Shown: one piece after another, positions 1-11,440 of the stretch | How the letters are laid out: every line of letters starts with the position of its first letter | Position numbering within the stretch: the stretch's first letter is position 1 | From: Sphagnum compactum | Lineage: Eukaryota; Bryophyta; Sphagnopsida; Sphagnales | Assembly: GCA_965153455.1 (NCBI GenBank) | Contig: OZ234496.1 | Span: forward strand, 9,695,863 to 9,759,862 | Direction of reading: 5' to 3' | Length of the DNA: 64,000 bases | Notes under the pieces: model-generated | Databases searched by the model: none | What the model saw: the letters and a program-made list of their open reading frames with translations, nothing else | What the model was told of the DNA's origin: nothing | Program-made: the position numbers and the translations under genes

Positions 1-866
1 TGCTAAGGAAGGGGAAGTAGATGAACTTATTGACATTGTGGCAAATGACCAAATGCACCAACTTCCACACTATGGATGAGCCACATCACAAAGAATGTCA
101 ATGAAAAGCTTGTTGAACAAACAATCACTTGGAATGCGCAATTGAAAAAGTTGTAAAAAAATTAACTATTTTGGGTTCCTCATTGTTGCAACTCAATTGT
201 TTCGGCATTTTTTCTACTCAACGACCCAATGGTTAAAATTCAAACTACTCAAAACATGAAGTGCATAGTGTGCACCATGTCAAGCAACTTCTAGCAATAA
301 CCAAACACAAACGAAAAAAGCTATTTTTTTTACAATCCTTTTCATGAATTCATAAGCATGATAAAACACATCAATAATGAACTTGTTTTTACCCTATCTC
401 ATTATAAACAAAAGGTGAAAGTAGTTAATGAAAATATGGGCAAGTTCACTATAAGAAATCATATCCATGGAAACCTAACTACTTTACAACTAAGGATTCG
501 TATGAAACTACCATACAATTAAATTACAACTGCCTTCTAAAAGTACAATTATTTTTATTTTAAAAATTCATGTTAAATATTATTTGAATTCCATTAAAAT
601 TACACATCAATTGAAAATTGGATCTTATACAGATGTATGTACACATTGTATATATGTCATGGTCAAATATATTTGACTTTGTGAACAAGTTGCACAATAA
701 TTACATTGTACAACTATTATACGAGTGGCCTATAAGAATCAAAACTTAAATAGGCCCATATAAATAGGTAACATTAATTTGTCTAGGGTTTACAAATATC
801 AAAATAAATGTTGTGCAATACCTACATCCTTTCTATTATAATTTCCATAAGGTCATTTCAAATATG
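1..866. other. AT-rich intergenic DNA, no gene seen
   Basis: No reading frame with recognisable protein character was found on either strand. The stretch is AT-rich, with scattered homopolymer runs and a few GTTGCAAC-type words that also occur in the transposon remains further right. I see no tRNA, rRNA or promoter that can be supported. Confidence 0.6.
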
Positions 867-1075
867 CAATACCCACATATAGGTTTCGTAATAGTTGTTG
901 GTTTTTTTTTAACCATTGCAATACTCGCATATAGGTCTCGTAATAGTTGCTAGTTTTTTTACAACCATTGCAATACTCGCATATAGGTATCGTAATAGTT
1001 GCTAGTTTTTACCGCATGTAGGTCCATAAATAGTTGTTGATTTTTAGCACTTTTGCATTACTTGCATATAAGTTT
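867..1075 (+). repeat. 52-bp minisatellite, about 3.5 copies
   Basis: Units begin with CAATACCCACATATAGG or CAATACTCGCATATAGG at 867, 919 and 971, so the period is 52 bases. A shorter diverged copy starts near 1014, and a trace (TTGCATTACTTGCATATAAG) follows near 1055. Each unit carries CGTAATAGTTGCTAG followed by a T run. The repeat is noncoding and imperfect. Confidence 0.8.
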
Positions 1076-1459
1076 CCATTGTAATATTTGTGGGACTCAT
1101 ATGACATAATAATCTAGTCTAAGTATCAACAAATAATGTCATAATTAAGGAATTACTAGAAAATTATTTTAGATAATGTAAACGATTGATTATCATATTT
1201 AAACAATCATTTATTTCTTAATATTAATTAATTGATTATTTGGTTGAACCTTAATTATTTAGATAATTAAAATTTAGATTTAAAAATAAATTAATAATTT
1301 GATATTTAATTTATTATTTTAATGACATTTTTAATGTTGATAAGTTATTCAAATCATTATATTTGATAATTATTCATGATAATTAATTGTCATAAAATTA
1401 ATTTAACTATATAAAGAGACATATTTTGGGTACCCAAACTACTTATTTTAAAGTGTTTT

Positions 1460-1725
1460 ACATATGCGTATTGCATTTAGGGTTGATTATTCACCTAAGG
1501 TTGTCTAAATCACCTATGGATTATTTCAAAATGAAGTCACATGCAGGTATTGCATATAAACTTTGGTTTTCATTGAAAGGCCACCCAACCTACATATTGG
1601 TTATTTCAAAATGACCCAACATGTGGGTATTGCATTTAGGGTTGGGTCTACACCTTAAGTTATTTAAATCACCTAAGGGTTATATCGAAACGAACTTGAA
1701 TATGCATATTGCATTTAGGGAAACA
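1460..1725 (+). repeat. 159-bp tandem duplication
   Basis: The segment GTATTGCATTTAGGGTTG occurs at 1468 and again at 1627, a spacing of 159 bases. The following text matches in both copies: an ACCTAAGG-like word, then TAAATCACCTA, then a TATTTCAAAATGA-like word. A third partial copy (ATTGCATTTAGGGAAAC) starts near 1707. The short open frames here are chance products of the duplication. Confidence 0.7.
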
Positions 1726-3200
1726 CAAAAAAAGGTATATCTATTAGCATTTGGTAATATTTCCAAATTAAATTCTTTCACTTTCTTTAAAAAAATATTA
1801 AACGACATTACATTGTTTTACATATGTTTAAGCCACTAAAATTCCACCCAAAATGCACCCTAGATTTATTTTAATTATTATAGACTTATAAAAAAAATGT
1901 TAATTAATTTATATGTCCTAAACTCTAAACATAAACCATAATTCTAACATTAAGTAATAAATTTTACATATAAACCCTAACCCCTTGTATCATCAATGTG
2001 ACCAATGTTGCATAATGTTCATTTTTATATATGTTAAATCATACTATAAGGTGAATAAATAATTTTGAAAACATGAATTTCATGATGTTATTGGAGGGGA
2101 ATCAAATATTTTTAAAATATTTTTATGTTTCATGCTTAGTGAATTATCACAATATGATATGGGTATTACATTTAAACAAAAGTAGGTTAGGAACTATTGA
2201 ACTTTAACAACTATGGAACATATGGAAACAAAGGAGACTCATACTTATGTTATAAATCTAAACAAGTGATAAAATCAAAAACCAATACAATGAGCAAAGT
2301 TTAGAGTACAAACCTTAAACCTTAATATATATGAACCAAATTCCTAAACATTAAATAATAAGGCATAACCCTAAAAATCCAAATGATATTTTTCCATAAG
2401 CCCTATTACAACCCTAACTATACAAACCCTAACAAAAAAAAATCCTACTGATATATGCCTTAAACCCAAAAAACTATACAAATTATATAATGCAAAAAAA
2501 AAAAAATTAAACATAAGAAAAAATTTAGAAACAAAAACTTTTAAACTACAAAGATTTACTCACCGAAAAAAAACCTTAATATTCAAAAACAATCAAATAA
2601 ATTTTGTAAAAAAACCAAAAGAAATATATGTCTGTTACTTTTGCGTGATCTCTCCAAACTAATTTTTTCCACTCTCTTTGAAAAAGATATAGAATGAAAT
2701 TATATAACTTCACATATGTCTAAACCTTAAAATTTTCCCCCCAGATTTAGCCTAATTTAAGTTAATTATTATAAATTTGTGCAAAATTTGTTAATTAATT
2801 TATGTGTCCCAACCTTAAACCTAAACCATAATCTAATAGTAAATATTTATAATAATTAAATGAAAAGATGTATTATAATGTCCATTCCATAAATAAATTA
2901 AGTAAACAAAATTTAGTAAAATATGCATTAACTAAACCAAAATGGCTACAATTATGACATTGTTTCCATTATAAATTGTTTATAATAACTACACATGGGG
3001 ACCTATGTTCATCATCCATGAATTAGGGCGAACCTTAATAAATTGACAATTAGGATTGGGGGTTGGGGGGTTGGGAGGGTGGAAGAAGTGAGTAGGTAAT
3101 TAGTTAGGTATTTGGCTATATAAAAAACATAGGTAGGTAAATGAACATAGTGGTAGGTAGGAAGGTGGGTGCATAAGTAGATAAATAGGTATATAGGTCG
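1726..3200. other. AT-rich intergenic DNA, no gene seen
   Basis: This stretch is dominated by A/T runs and words such as AACCCTAAACC. No frame carries a recognisable domain. Short GGTAGGTA-rich text (about 3060-3190) leads up to the transposon that starts at 3201. Confidence 0.6.
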
Positions 3201-3628
3201 CACTAGTAGAAAATGGTCATTTTGCAATTGGTCCCTGCAACTAATTTTTAATTGCAAGCGACATTGCAACTAAAATTTTAATAGTTGCGTTGGACAAGTC
3301 GCATTGACATTAGTCGCAAACAACAATGAATTTTGGATGAAAAAAAAATCAATGAAATACGTTTTCATCCTTTGACTTTTCATAAACATATTGTCCCTTG
3401 CAACTAGGATGCGATTTTCTTGGTGAATAATGGGAACAAATTGCCACGTGTCCCAATCCTTAATAATTACAAATTGTTTATTATTATTTTGAAATAATTT
3501 AAAACATTTAATGTTTATGTTTGGATGGTTTAGATTGTGACACGTGATGTAATAGAAATTTGCCACATGGCATATTAATTAAATTTGTCCAAATTCAATT
3601 TAAATCAATAATTTGTCCAAATATTTAG

Positions 3629-3775
3629 GTATGTAGGTTGAACTAGGTACCTACCTACCTATATACCTACCTACCCATCTAGGCTAAACACCTATTTAGA
3701 TGAGACCTATTTACTTACCTAGGCCAAATACCTACTTAGGTAGGAAGGTAGGAAGGTAGGTAGGTAGGTAGGTGT
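3629..3775. repeat. CCTA/TAGG tetranucleotide array with inverted halves
   Basis: ACCTACCTACCTA text at about 3647-3673 is followed by TAGGTAGGAAGGTAGG text at about 3735-3771, so the two halves are complementary. The unit TAGG recurs in several other places in the window. The array lies inside the CACTA element. Confidence 0.7.
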
Positions 3776-3880
3776 AAATACATGAATATTTTTATTTAAT
3801 TTTGGGTTAAGTTATTTTCATTCGCTCATCCCATATGTCCATGTTTTTAAATATGAAAATGTAAAAACAAAACACCTTGT

Positions 3881-4040
3881 TTATATACTTGTCAAAATGA
3901 TAATGAAAGCCAAAACATATGGGATAAACTTTTTAGTTACAAGTCGTTTGCGACTAAACATTTTTAGTCGCAAACGACTTGTAACTAAAAAGTTTATCCC
4001 ATATGTTTTGGCTTTCATTATCATTTTGAAAAGTATATAA
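3881..4040. repeat. Near-perfect 78-bp inverted repeat with a 4-nt loop
   Basis: The left arm (3881-3958) and the right arm (3963-4040) are reverse complements over 78 positions with one mismatch that I can find (near 3891, G against T). The spacer is CATT. The arms include AGTCGTTTGCGACT-type words matching the subterminal repeats of the host CACTA element. A transcript would fold into a very long hairpin. No coding potential. Confidence 0.9.
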
Positions 4041-5924
4041 TGGTAAGTGACAAGTAACTAGCTAATTAATTAGCTAACTAATTAACTAATAAAATCATTA
4101 ATTATTTAATGAATAAAATATATAGAATTAAATTATTAAACTTCTTAATTAATTAATTAACAACTAAATTAAAAACTAACTAATTCACTTTACAAACTAT
4201 CCAACTAACTAATTATTTATAGTAATAGTCAACAATATATTATGATTATTGAATTAATTATATTATTAGTTATTACTTAATTTATTAGTTACATAAATAG
4301 TAATAATATATAATTCTAATTCTATATGAACTATAATGATCTATCAACCAATTTCATTAACTAGTAATTGGCTAATATTGAAATAATTAGCTAATTGTTA
4401 ATATCTAATTAATTATTATTTCATAACCAAATAAATTAATATAATAACTGAAATATTCAGTAATTAATAATCAATAATTAATGATTATAAAAATTGAGTA
4501 CTAGTTTTTTTAATCTAATAATATAATTAAAACCTAGCCTAGGTTAACTATTTTATTATAATTATTCCCAGAATTTTATTTTCATTTTTATAGTTCATAA
4601 TAAATATAAATGTATATATTTAATAGTAAAAATAACATTAATTCAATTATTATTGTAGCTAGTTGGTAGCCAAGGTTTACTATTTTAGTTTTATTATTCA
4701 TATTATTACTTCACTCATTATAGCTATTTATGAATTATTAAAATAAATATTTTATAGTTTTAACAAGTATATTTTTCCTTCGAAAATAATTTCTCCATTT
4801 GTATATTAATTTATTAGATTTCCATTCTAACTACTATAGTAACTACTATAAAATAATAAAACTGAAAATAAAAATTATATATCAATAATTGATTACAACA
4901 ATTGAATAATTGAATAAATTAATATTAACTATAAATTGGAAATATAAAAACTTAAAACTATATATTAATATTTCTTGGTAATTATTATAATATAGTAATA
5001 CTTCATAATTGATTACTTATAATAATAATAATAATAACAATGTAATTTGTAACTAGCCTAGGTTAGCTATTTATTATTATATATTATTATGTCACTTGTT
5101 GGATCTATTATGATTTATTATGATTTTTTTTTAGAAATAAAAAATCAATTTTTAATAAGTACATTAGTCATTTGAAAAGAATTTAATAATAATATAATAA
5201 TATATTAGACTTTTAGTAGTTATTTCAGTAATTAATAATTATTTTTCGTATCATTCTAATAATATCATCATCGTTATGATCATTATGTAATAAAATATTA
5301 TTAGTTTAAAAATTAGTGAAAGATAATATTGAAATTTAGTTTTTTATTACATGTAGTTAATACAAACATATAATAGAATAATAATAATAATAATAAATAA
5401 TGTCATTTGTAATAATTTTAAGATGTATAATAAGATGGTTTGGATAAACTTGTAATATGGGCACAATACATTTAGTAAATATTTTACATAAAATTTGAAT
5501 ATACTCAAAATATACACTAATTAGTGTAACCATAATATTGAGACCATTTATGCTAGTAATATTTGAATACACATGTAATATGGTTGTTCATATACATTCA
5601 AAATATACATTTATAAATCTTAATACACCCAACAATATTCCTAAAATTCATAAAATACACCTTTGTATAGTCATAGGATTACAATTAGATTCGTCACATT
5701 TGCAACTAATGGGACATAAGTTGTTCTTCTTGGATGGAAATTAAACTTATTGTTGTTCACATGGAAGGATGAACACCAAAATAGTTGCAAACTAGTTGTA
5801 GTGTAGTTACAAATATGACCAACATAAGAAATAGTTGCAAAAATGTCCAAATGTAGTTGCAAATAATTATTAATCGCATGTAGTCACAAGTAGAGTGGTT
5901 GCATTTTGGCCATTTCTACTAGTG

Positions 5925-6400
5925 TCGGTAGTTGGGTTAGTATGCAAATTAGTAAGTAAAAAAGAAGTTCAAGGAGCAAGGTAAATAGGTTGTTAGAATA
6001 GGTGAGCATGTAGGTAGGCAAGTTAATAGGTAGGAAGAAAATTACACTAACAAAATAGATAGGCAAGTTAGTATGTAGGAAACAAGTTACCTTGTCAAGG
6101 TGACTAGGTTTGTAAAATACTTATGTCAATAGGGTGATTGTGTATATAAGGTTGGTAAATAGTAATGTAACTAGGTTAGTAGGGTAGGTAGTTAGTACAA
6201 TAAACAAGTTAAGTTAGTAAGGTATGTAATTAATATGGTAGTTAGGTTAGTAGGGTAGGTAGTTAGTATAATAGTTAGGTCAGTAGGATAATTAGTTATT
6301 AAGGTAGCTAATTCAGTAGGGGATAATTAGTAAGGTACCAAGGTTGGTACGATACTTATGAGGGTAGGAAGGTGAATAGGGTAGCTATGTGTGAGGTCAG
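5925..6400 (+). repeat. Degenerate TAGGTAG/GTTAGTA repeat tract
   Basis: This G/A/T-rich, C-poor tract is built of words such as GGTTAGTAGGGTAGGTAGTTAGTA, repeated with drift at about 6170-6210 and 6238-6270. It starts just outside the right end of the CACTA element. No coding potential. Confidence 0.6.
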
Positions 6401-7830
6401 GTTCAAGGAAAAAACAGCCAAAAACAAACCCAAAAAAGAAAACTACAGTGGTTAATAGTGAAAAGAAATGGACCGTGATGAACCCCATCTGACGTCGAAT
6501 GAAAAAACGTAGCCCATCTAGTGGACAGAATAACCAACTGATGCATTGGTGGCTGTTGGTTCACTCTGGCCCTAGGTTTGAAAAGAAAGAACCACCCAAT
6601 AGTAGAAAATACCAGTGTTGGACGGTTCTTTCATGCAATGCTGGTTCTTTGTCAGTTTTCAGACCAAATATAGGCCTATATCACTAGTGGTTCCCCTTTC
6701 ATGAAACCCTAGCCCTCAAACTCGACCCAGAAAAAAATTGTCCAAGAATCCAGCAAGAATTGGTGTTTGTTTCCAGTGATGGTGGTTCTTTATTTGGCAC
6801 CAGTTATTTGCTGGCTCTTAGACCAGTTATATAATATAATTATCGGTTCCTGCATGACAAAACCCCTACCCCCAAAACCCCTACCCCCAGAACCGAATTG
6901 GAATTTGCCAAATTCCAATAAACCGCACCCAAAATCAAATTGGTGTTTACCAAATGGGAAAACTTGCCCTTACTCCAGACTTGGCACCAAAAATTAGCTA
7001 AGGTTTTTTGAATGTAAACCGACTTCTTTGGAATTTAAAACTGAGGTTTTTTGATTGAAAACTGGTTTGAATGGAATTTTAAAATGGTTGGTTTTTTATA
7101 ATTAGGGTTTTTGAATTTGAGGTTTGTGATGCGTGCTCCCACTTTCTCCATCATTGGAAATTTTCTTGAATGCGACCTCAACAAGAGCACTCCAAGACAC
7201 CACTAGTTTGAGTTCAATATGGACCAAGGTGATCTAAATTGTATATTTATTTATTTATTTGATTTCTTGTTCAATCCACTATGAACTATGTTGTTCTATT
7301 GTTTTGCTACCTCTCGTCTTCCCCTGCTCTTGCCTTGTCTTTGATCTTTGACATTTGTAGTTTCTATTTCTTGAAAAAATCTACCATTCTAGACCTCAAA
7401 AACTCAAAACTTCAAGGTTTAGTTGTTTTCATTTACAGGTATACGAAGATGTGCATTCAAATTCAAGGAGATTACGAATCATGATTTCATTTTTCGCCCC
7501 CCTTTGCTTACCACCTACTTTTGCATACTATTACTACCATGGACTTTTTAATTGTCGACATTAATGTTAGTGCACCCAATTTTAATGCACTTTCTGTTAT
7601 TGTTGCATGCATTGCAAGGTATAGTAGTAACAACAATGTCATGGACGATTTAAAGCAAGAAAGTGCGTTTGATGTTGCCATTGATGATCCTCTATTACAA
7701 GAGGCACTATTGGATACTATGAACAAGCAACCCACTTTTTGAAAACCTCACCAAAGGACTTGAACCACTTGGGCCTTCTTAAAGGTAAATGATAACCAAG
7801 ATGTTAATTTGAAACAAACTTGTTAGTTAT
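6401..7830. other. Unassigned stretch, no supportable gene
   Basis: Several short open frames exist (for example 7521-7742), but none has a recognisable domain, a convincing start or splice context. A pair of CCCCTACCCCCAAAACC-like words at about 6865-6895 is a small local repeat. The right part may belong to the decayed hAT element that follows. Confidence 0.45.
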
Positions 7831-7831
7831 G

Positions 7832-8700
7832 TGTTGCATTGTTTGCCACAATGAACTAGTGGGCCTTGAAGTTTTAACCTTGTGCACAAGATGTCGCAAA
7901 AGCCCTACAAGGCTCATGGCATATCAACCATGACAAAACACCTAAAGCAAGATCATGTTGCATTTCTTAAAAGGTTTAAAAATGAGTAACACATGCTCTT
8001 CCCCAAGGTCTTCTTGATCGCAAACCAACAACTAAGTAGCAAAATCTAAATTCTAATTCCATCTTAGGATTTTTTGCCTCCTCTAAATGCATTCCTAAAG
8101 GACCATGATAGCCAGAAAACATTTGTGTAATGTTCTTTGTGATCAAAGGTTTTTTGCCATTGAGGACATTGGAATTTTCTTTGGTTGCAAAGGTTGGCTA
8201 TTTGGCTATGCCCAAGGGTGAGCTTCCCATCAATGTAGGTTTTCATTGAAGAGGTTCTTCCTGCATTGATGAACATGACCATGACTAAGTATGTGCAACT
8301 TGCTCTAATTGAATGTTTGACAACCACTTACATTTTGATCCCTAGATGGCCAAAAAGACCCACAATGTTCTTGCAATGGTTGTTAATTTCCTTTCCTTGG
8401 AGCCCAAACACATCATTGTTAGCTAGTTTGAACCTAATAATACTAGTGATGCAATGTGCTACTATGGCTATGAAGCTAAAACACATCCTCCACAAATTTA
8501 CACTCATTGCAAAAGATTCTAACCCATGTAAAGGATGAAGGCTCCAATTTGCAAACTTGTGTTCAATTTTTGAACTCTTGTGGTGATTTTGACATAGTTA
8601 AACCATTTGATGGCCATGTTTTTAAGCATGAACTATCAAAGGTATGTCAACATGCCACTTTGGATGAATAGGTGGTTCATGGATTACATTATGCATAAAT
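7832..8700 (+). pseudogene. Decayed hAT-family transposase, BED finger and N-terminal part
   Basis: hAT transposases are cut-and-paste enzymes that usually start with a BED-type zinc finger. From 7832 the frame reads C-C-I-V-C-H, followed by C-T-R-C about 15 residues later. After a frame change, 7909-7989 reads KAHGISTMTKHLKQDH, the typical GI-TMTKHL-H end of a BED finger. It stops at TAA 7987. Downstream, pieces in several frames resemble the next transposase region (MTMTKYVQLALIECL near 8275; YVKDEGSNLQTC near 8529; a CQHATLDE segment near 8645). Stops and shifts throughout show that it is dead. Confidence 0.6.
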
Positions 8701-10386
8701 CAAATATGCCCAAACTGAGAATGTCCAAAAGTGTTTCACATGGTTGAAGAAATCCAACAAGGGGAGGTAAGCATGGGAGAAGACATGTGTGGAATCTAGT
8801 TTTAGCCCCCACAAATTAAATACCTTAGTGAAAACAAGGTACCTAAAAAATCTCCATGTTTGGCTTTTCCTATTTGAACTTTATGGTTTATGGTTTGGAT
8901 TTTTCCTTGGCTCATTTGAGTTTTTCTTGGAGCTTTATGGTTTAAAGTCTAAAGTTTTCCTTGTCTCAATTGATTACTCTTAAATTGTTTTGAGTTCATT
9001 TGAAGTGTGGTATTTAATTTGAATTCTCTAGTTATGGTTTGATTTAATTTGAGTTATGTGGTAGCTTATTTAATTTATACATTATGATAAATTGCATCCA
9101 TCGAAACCACACTACCTTGCAACTAAAACTCAAAAAACAATTCATATACAATTATTGTGCAACTATATTTTGGGTATTACAACTAGTGTGCAATTTTCTC
9201 TTTAGAAATATTGTGTATTAATAAATAAATTGTCATGTCAAAAAATCAATTAGTTGTATTATAGTTGCAAATGAGTTGAAAATGGGCTTTCTATAGAGAC
9301 ATTTATACACATTGTACATACATATGTAGTCAACCATGTTTGACTTTTTAAAGAGTTGCATTATAGTTACACATGTGGCAATTATTTTAGAACTATTGCA
9401 AATGTGCCACTAAAGCAACATCAATGTTGCAACTAGGTACAATGTACATACATGTGATCATGCCACATGTTCACATTTCCACCACCCATTATGGAATACA
9501 TTTACAACTAGTTTTCGATTATGATTCTCATTGATACAATTGGTACATCCACTCATGTGCCACTACTAAAGTATTATTATTAAATTATGTATGATTATAA
9601 TACAACTACTTATAGCTTAATAAAGATACATATTCATCAATTATTTATATCTTCATCATATGTGTTTCATTTTATGTGATTTAAAATGTTTTGGGAGCAC
9701 TACTTCAAGCTTTAGAAATCATCTTTGAAATGTAAAGAAAAAGGAATAATGAAAAAATAACAAGAAGAAAAATAAGCTTTCTAATCTACGAAACACATTT
9801 TTTTCCTCTTTTTTTTCGGTGTACCCCTCCTACTTTCAAACCTCATAACTTTCTTATTTTTTATTCATTTTAAATGATTTAAAGTGTTATAGGAGCACCA
9901 GTTAAAGTTTTACAAATCATCTTGGAGCAATAGAACAACGTTCAAGGATTTTTTTGGGTGTTCGAGAATTGGCCTTTATAATAGTTAATGGTTTGTTTTT
10001 TTGACCCCCTTTACTTTGGGGGGCCATAACTTTCTCCATTCTCTTCCATTTTTGACAATTTTTCATGGGGTTCAATTTTTTTTAAACACTAGTAACAATG
10101 AAGCCCTCCCCTTGGATCTGGCCTACCTTGAATGTTTAAATGTTATAGTTACAATTCAATTGCAACTTAATTTGCAACTAAGGAACAACTAAAAGATTTT
10201 ACCCATATATATTGTTTTTAATCTCATGTTACAAACTATATAAAAAAGGCTTGTTCTTTCATATTTTCACATTAAAATACAATTGCCATTTTGCGATGAG
10301 CTTTAAAAAGTTTAACCTAAAGGCAAAACATAAAATAAAAAAATTAAAATTTCATGACTATTTTTTAATTCACTGTCTTGTGTTTT
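8701..10386. other. Repeat-rich intergenic DNA, no gene
   Basis: The segment 9100-9480 is dense in GTTGCAACTA-type words like those in CACTA subterminal regions. TTTCTATAGAG near 9288 could be a worn CACTA terminus, but no matching left end was found. Nothing coding is supportable. Confidence 0.5.
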
Positions 10387-10525
10387 CGTACCTAACTACC
10401 TACCTATGTAAATAAATAGGTCCTATTTTTCTACCTACCTATGTAGGTAAGTAGGTAGGTAGGTCCTAGGTAAACATCTAAGTATTTACCTAGGTAAGTA
10501 GGTCCTAGGTTGGAATTCTAAGACC
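10387..10525. repeat. CCTA/TAGG array with palindromic layout
   Basis: CTACCTACCTATG on the left is followed by TAGGTAAGTAGGTAGGTAGG and several CCTAGG palindromes (near 10466 and 10513). It has the same flavour as the array at 3629-3775. Noncoding. Confidence 0.65.
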
Positions 10526-11195
10526 CACCAACCTACCACCCTATGGTTATGTATGACCTAAATAGCTACTATAAATATTTATACTTATTTTATATATTCC
10601 AAAATATAATTAATATGCCATGTGATTATTTTTTATTTTGCCACGTGTCACAATCTTGGACCATCATTAATAATCATAATAAATAATGGAGATCAACATT
10701 TTGAAAAGAAAATAAATTTTATGTCCAAAAATTTTCATAATTTGTCACGTATCAAATTTTAATAAATGGATGATAATCAATGACATCAACATGACATCAT
10801 GGGTGCAATTATAATGGAGTTGCATAATAATTGAAAATGAGTTGTTTTGATTGAATTGCAATTAAGTTGCAACGAATGACATTGTATATATAGTGAATTG
10901 GAACTTTGCAACTCATGCAACTTGTCACCAAGTTGTTGCAAGTTTGAATTAAATCAAATAAGTTCTTTGGTTATAGTTTGACTTAATTTGAACTCTATCA
11001 CAACTTATTTGATTTAACTAAGTTCTTTGGTTAGGGTTTGATTTAAGTTGACCTTTGTCACAACCTATTTGATTTAATTTGAACTATGTCACAACTTATT
11101 TGATTAAATTTGAACTTTGCAATGGCTCATGTAATGTATAGGTTTGTAAGTCATGTTTTGTTGTTCCATCATGCATTGACTTACACATACTTAGC
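10526..11195. other. AT-rich repeats related to the CACTA interior
   Basis: A GCCACGTGTCACAATC word near 10640 and a GCCATGTG word near 10618 match, in part inverted, text inside the CACTA element at 3440-3600. A GATTTAA-TTTGAACT motif repeats about every 55-60 bases between about 10960 and 11120. No gene. Confidence 0.5.
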
Positions 11196-11440
11196 ATGGG
11201 TGATATAGAGGCAAATGCATTTGATGTAGAGCTAATAAAATTCATAGTTCATATGAAGCACCAAACACTAGAAGTTCTTCAACCTTTCCTTTCCCTTTTG
11301 AATGGGTTTGATAAAGAGATAGGGCATAATATGCTAGTGTTGATGTTGGACCCAAGGTTCAAAAGCATGTAATTGGTGGCACATTACTTAAGGCATGATA
11401 TTGCATCTTCCTTCTTTACTAAACATGATGTTTGTGTCTT
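11196..11440 (+). pseudogene. Decayed hAT transposase, C-terminal catalytic part
   Basis: A frame of 58 codons runs from ATG 11196 to TAA 11370. It ends MLVLMLDPRFKSM, the highly characteristic LDPRFK motif of hAT transposases (near the hAT dimerisation region). Homologous-looking text (LVAHYLRHDI) continues after the stop. It is probably the other part of the element whose BED finger lies at 7832, separated by later insertions, or else a second copy. No intact transposase is present. Confidence 0.6.

Larger units (their letters stand above)
3201..5924. mobile_element. Non-autonomous CACTA (En/Spm-type) transposon, complete, with TSD
   Basis: The left end reads CACTAGTAGAAAATGGTCAT. The right end, read in reverse complement, starts CACTAGTAGAAATGGCC and continues to AAAATGCAA, so the terminal inverted repeats pair over about 25 bases with small gaps. 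The flanks are TCG at 3198-3200 and TCG at 5925-5927, a perfect 3-bp target duplication as expected for CACTA elements. Subterminal regions are rich in short repeats of the AGTCGCAAACGA and AGTTGCAA types, typical of the family. The 2,724-bp body has no transposase frame; its centre (about 4040-5400) is extremely AT-rich. It is therefore a deletion derivative that would need transposase from elsewhere. It contains the 78-bp inverted repeat and the TAGG array listed separately. Confidence 0.85.

Noticed and set aside
9105-9300. Small CACTA-like element (CACTACC start, TTTCTATAGAG end)
   Set aside because: The ends are not complementary enough and there is no target duplication.
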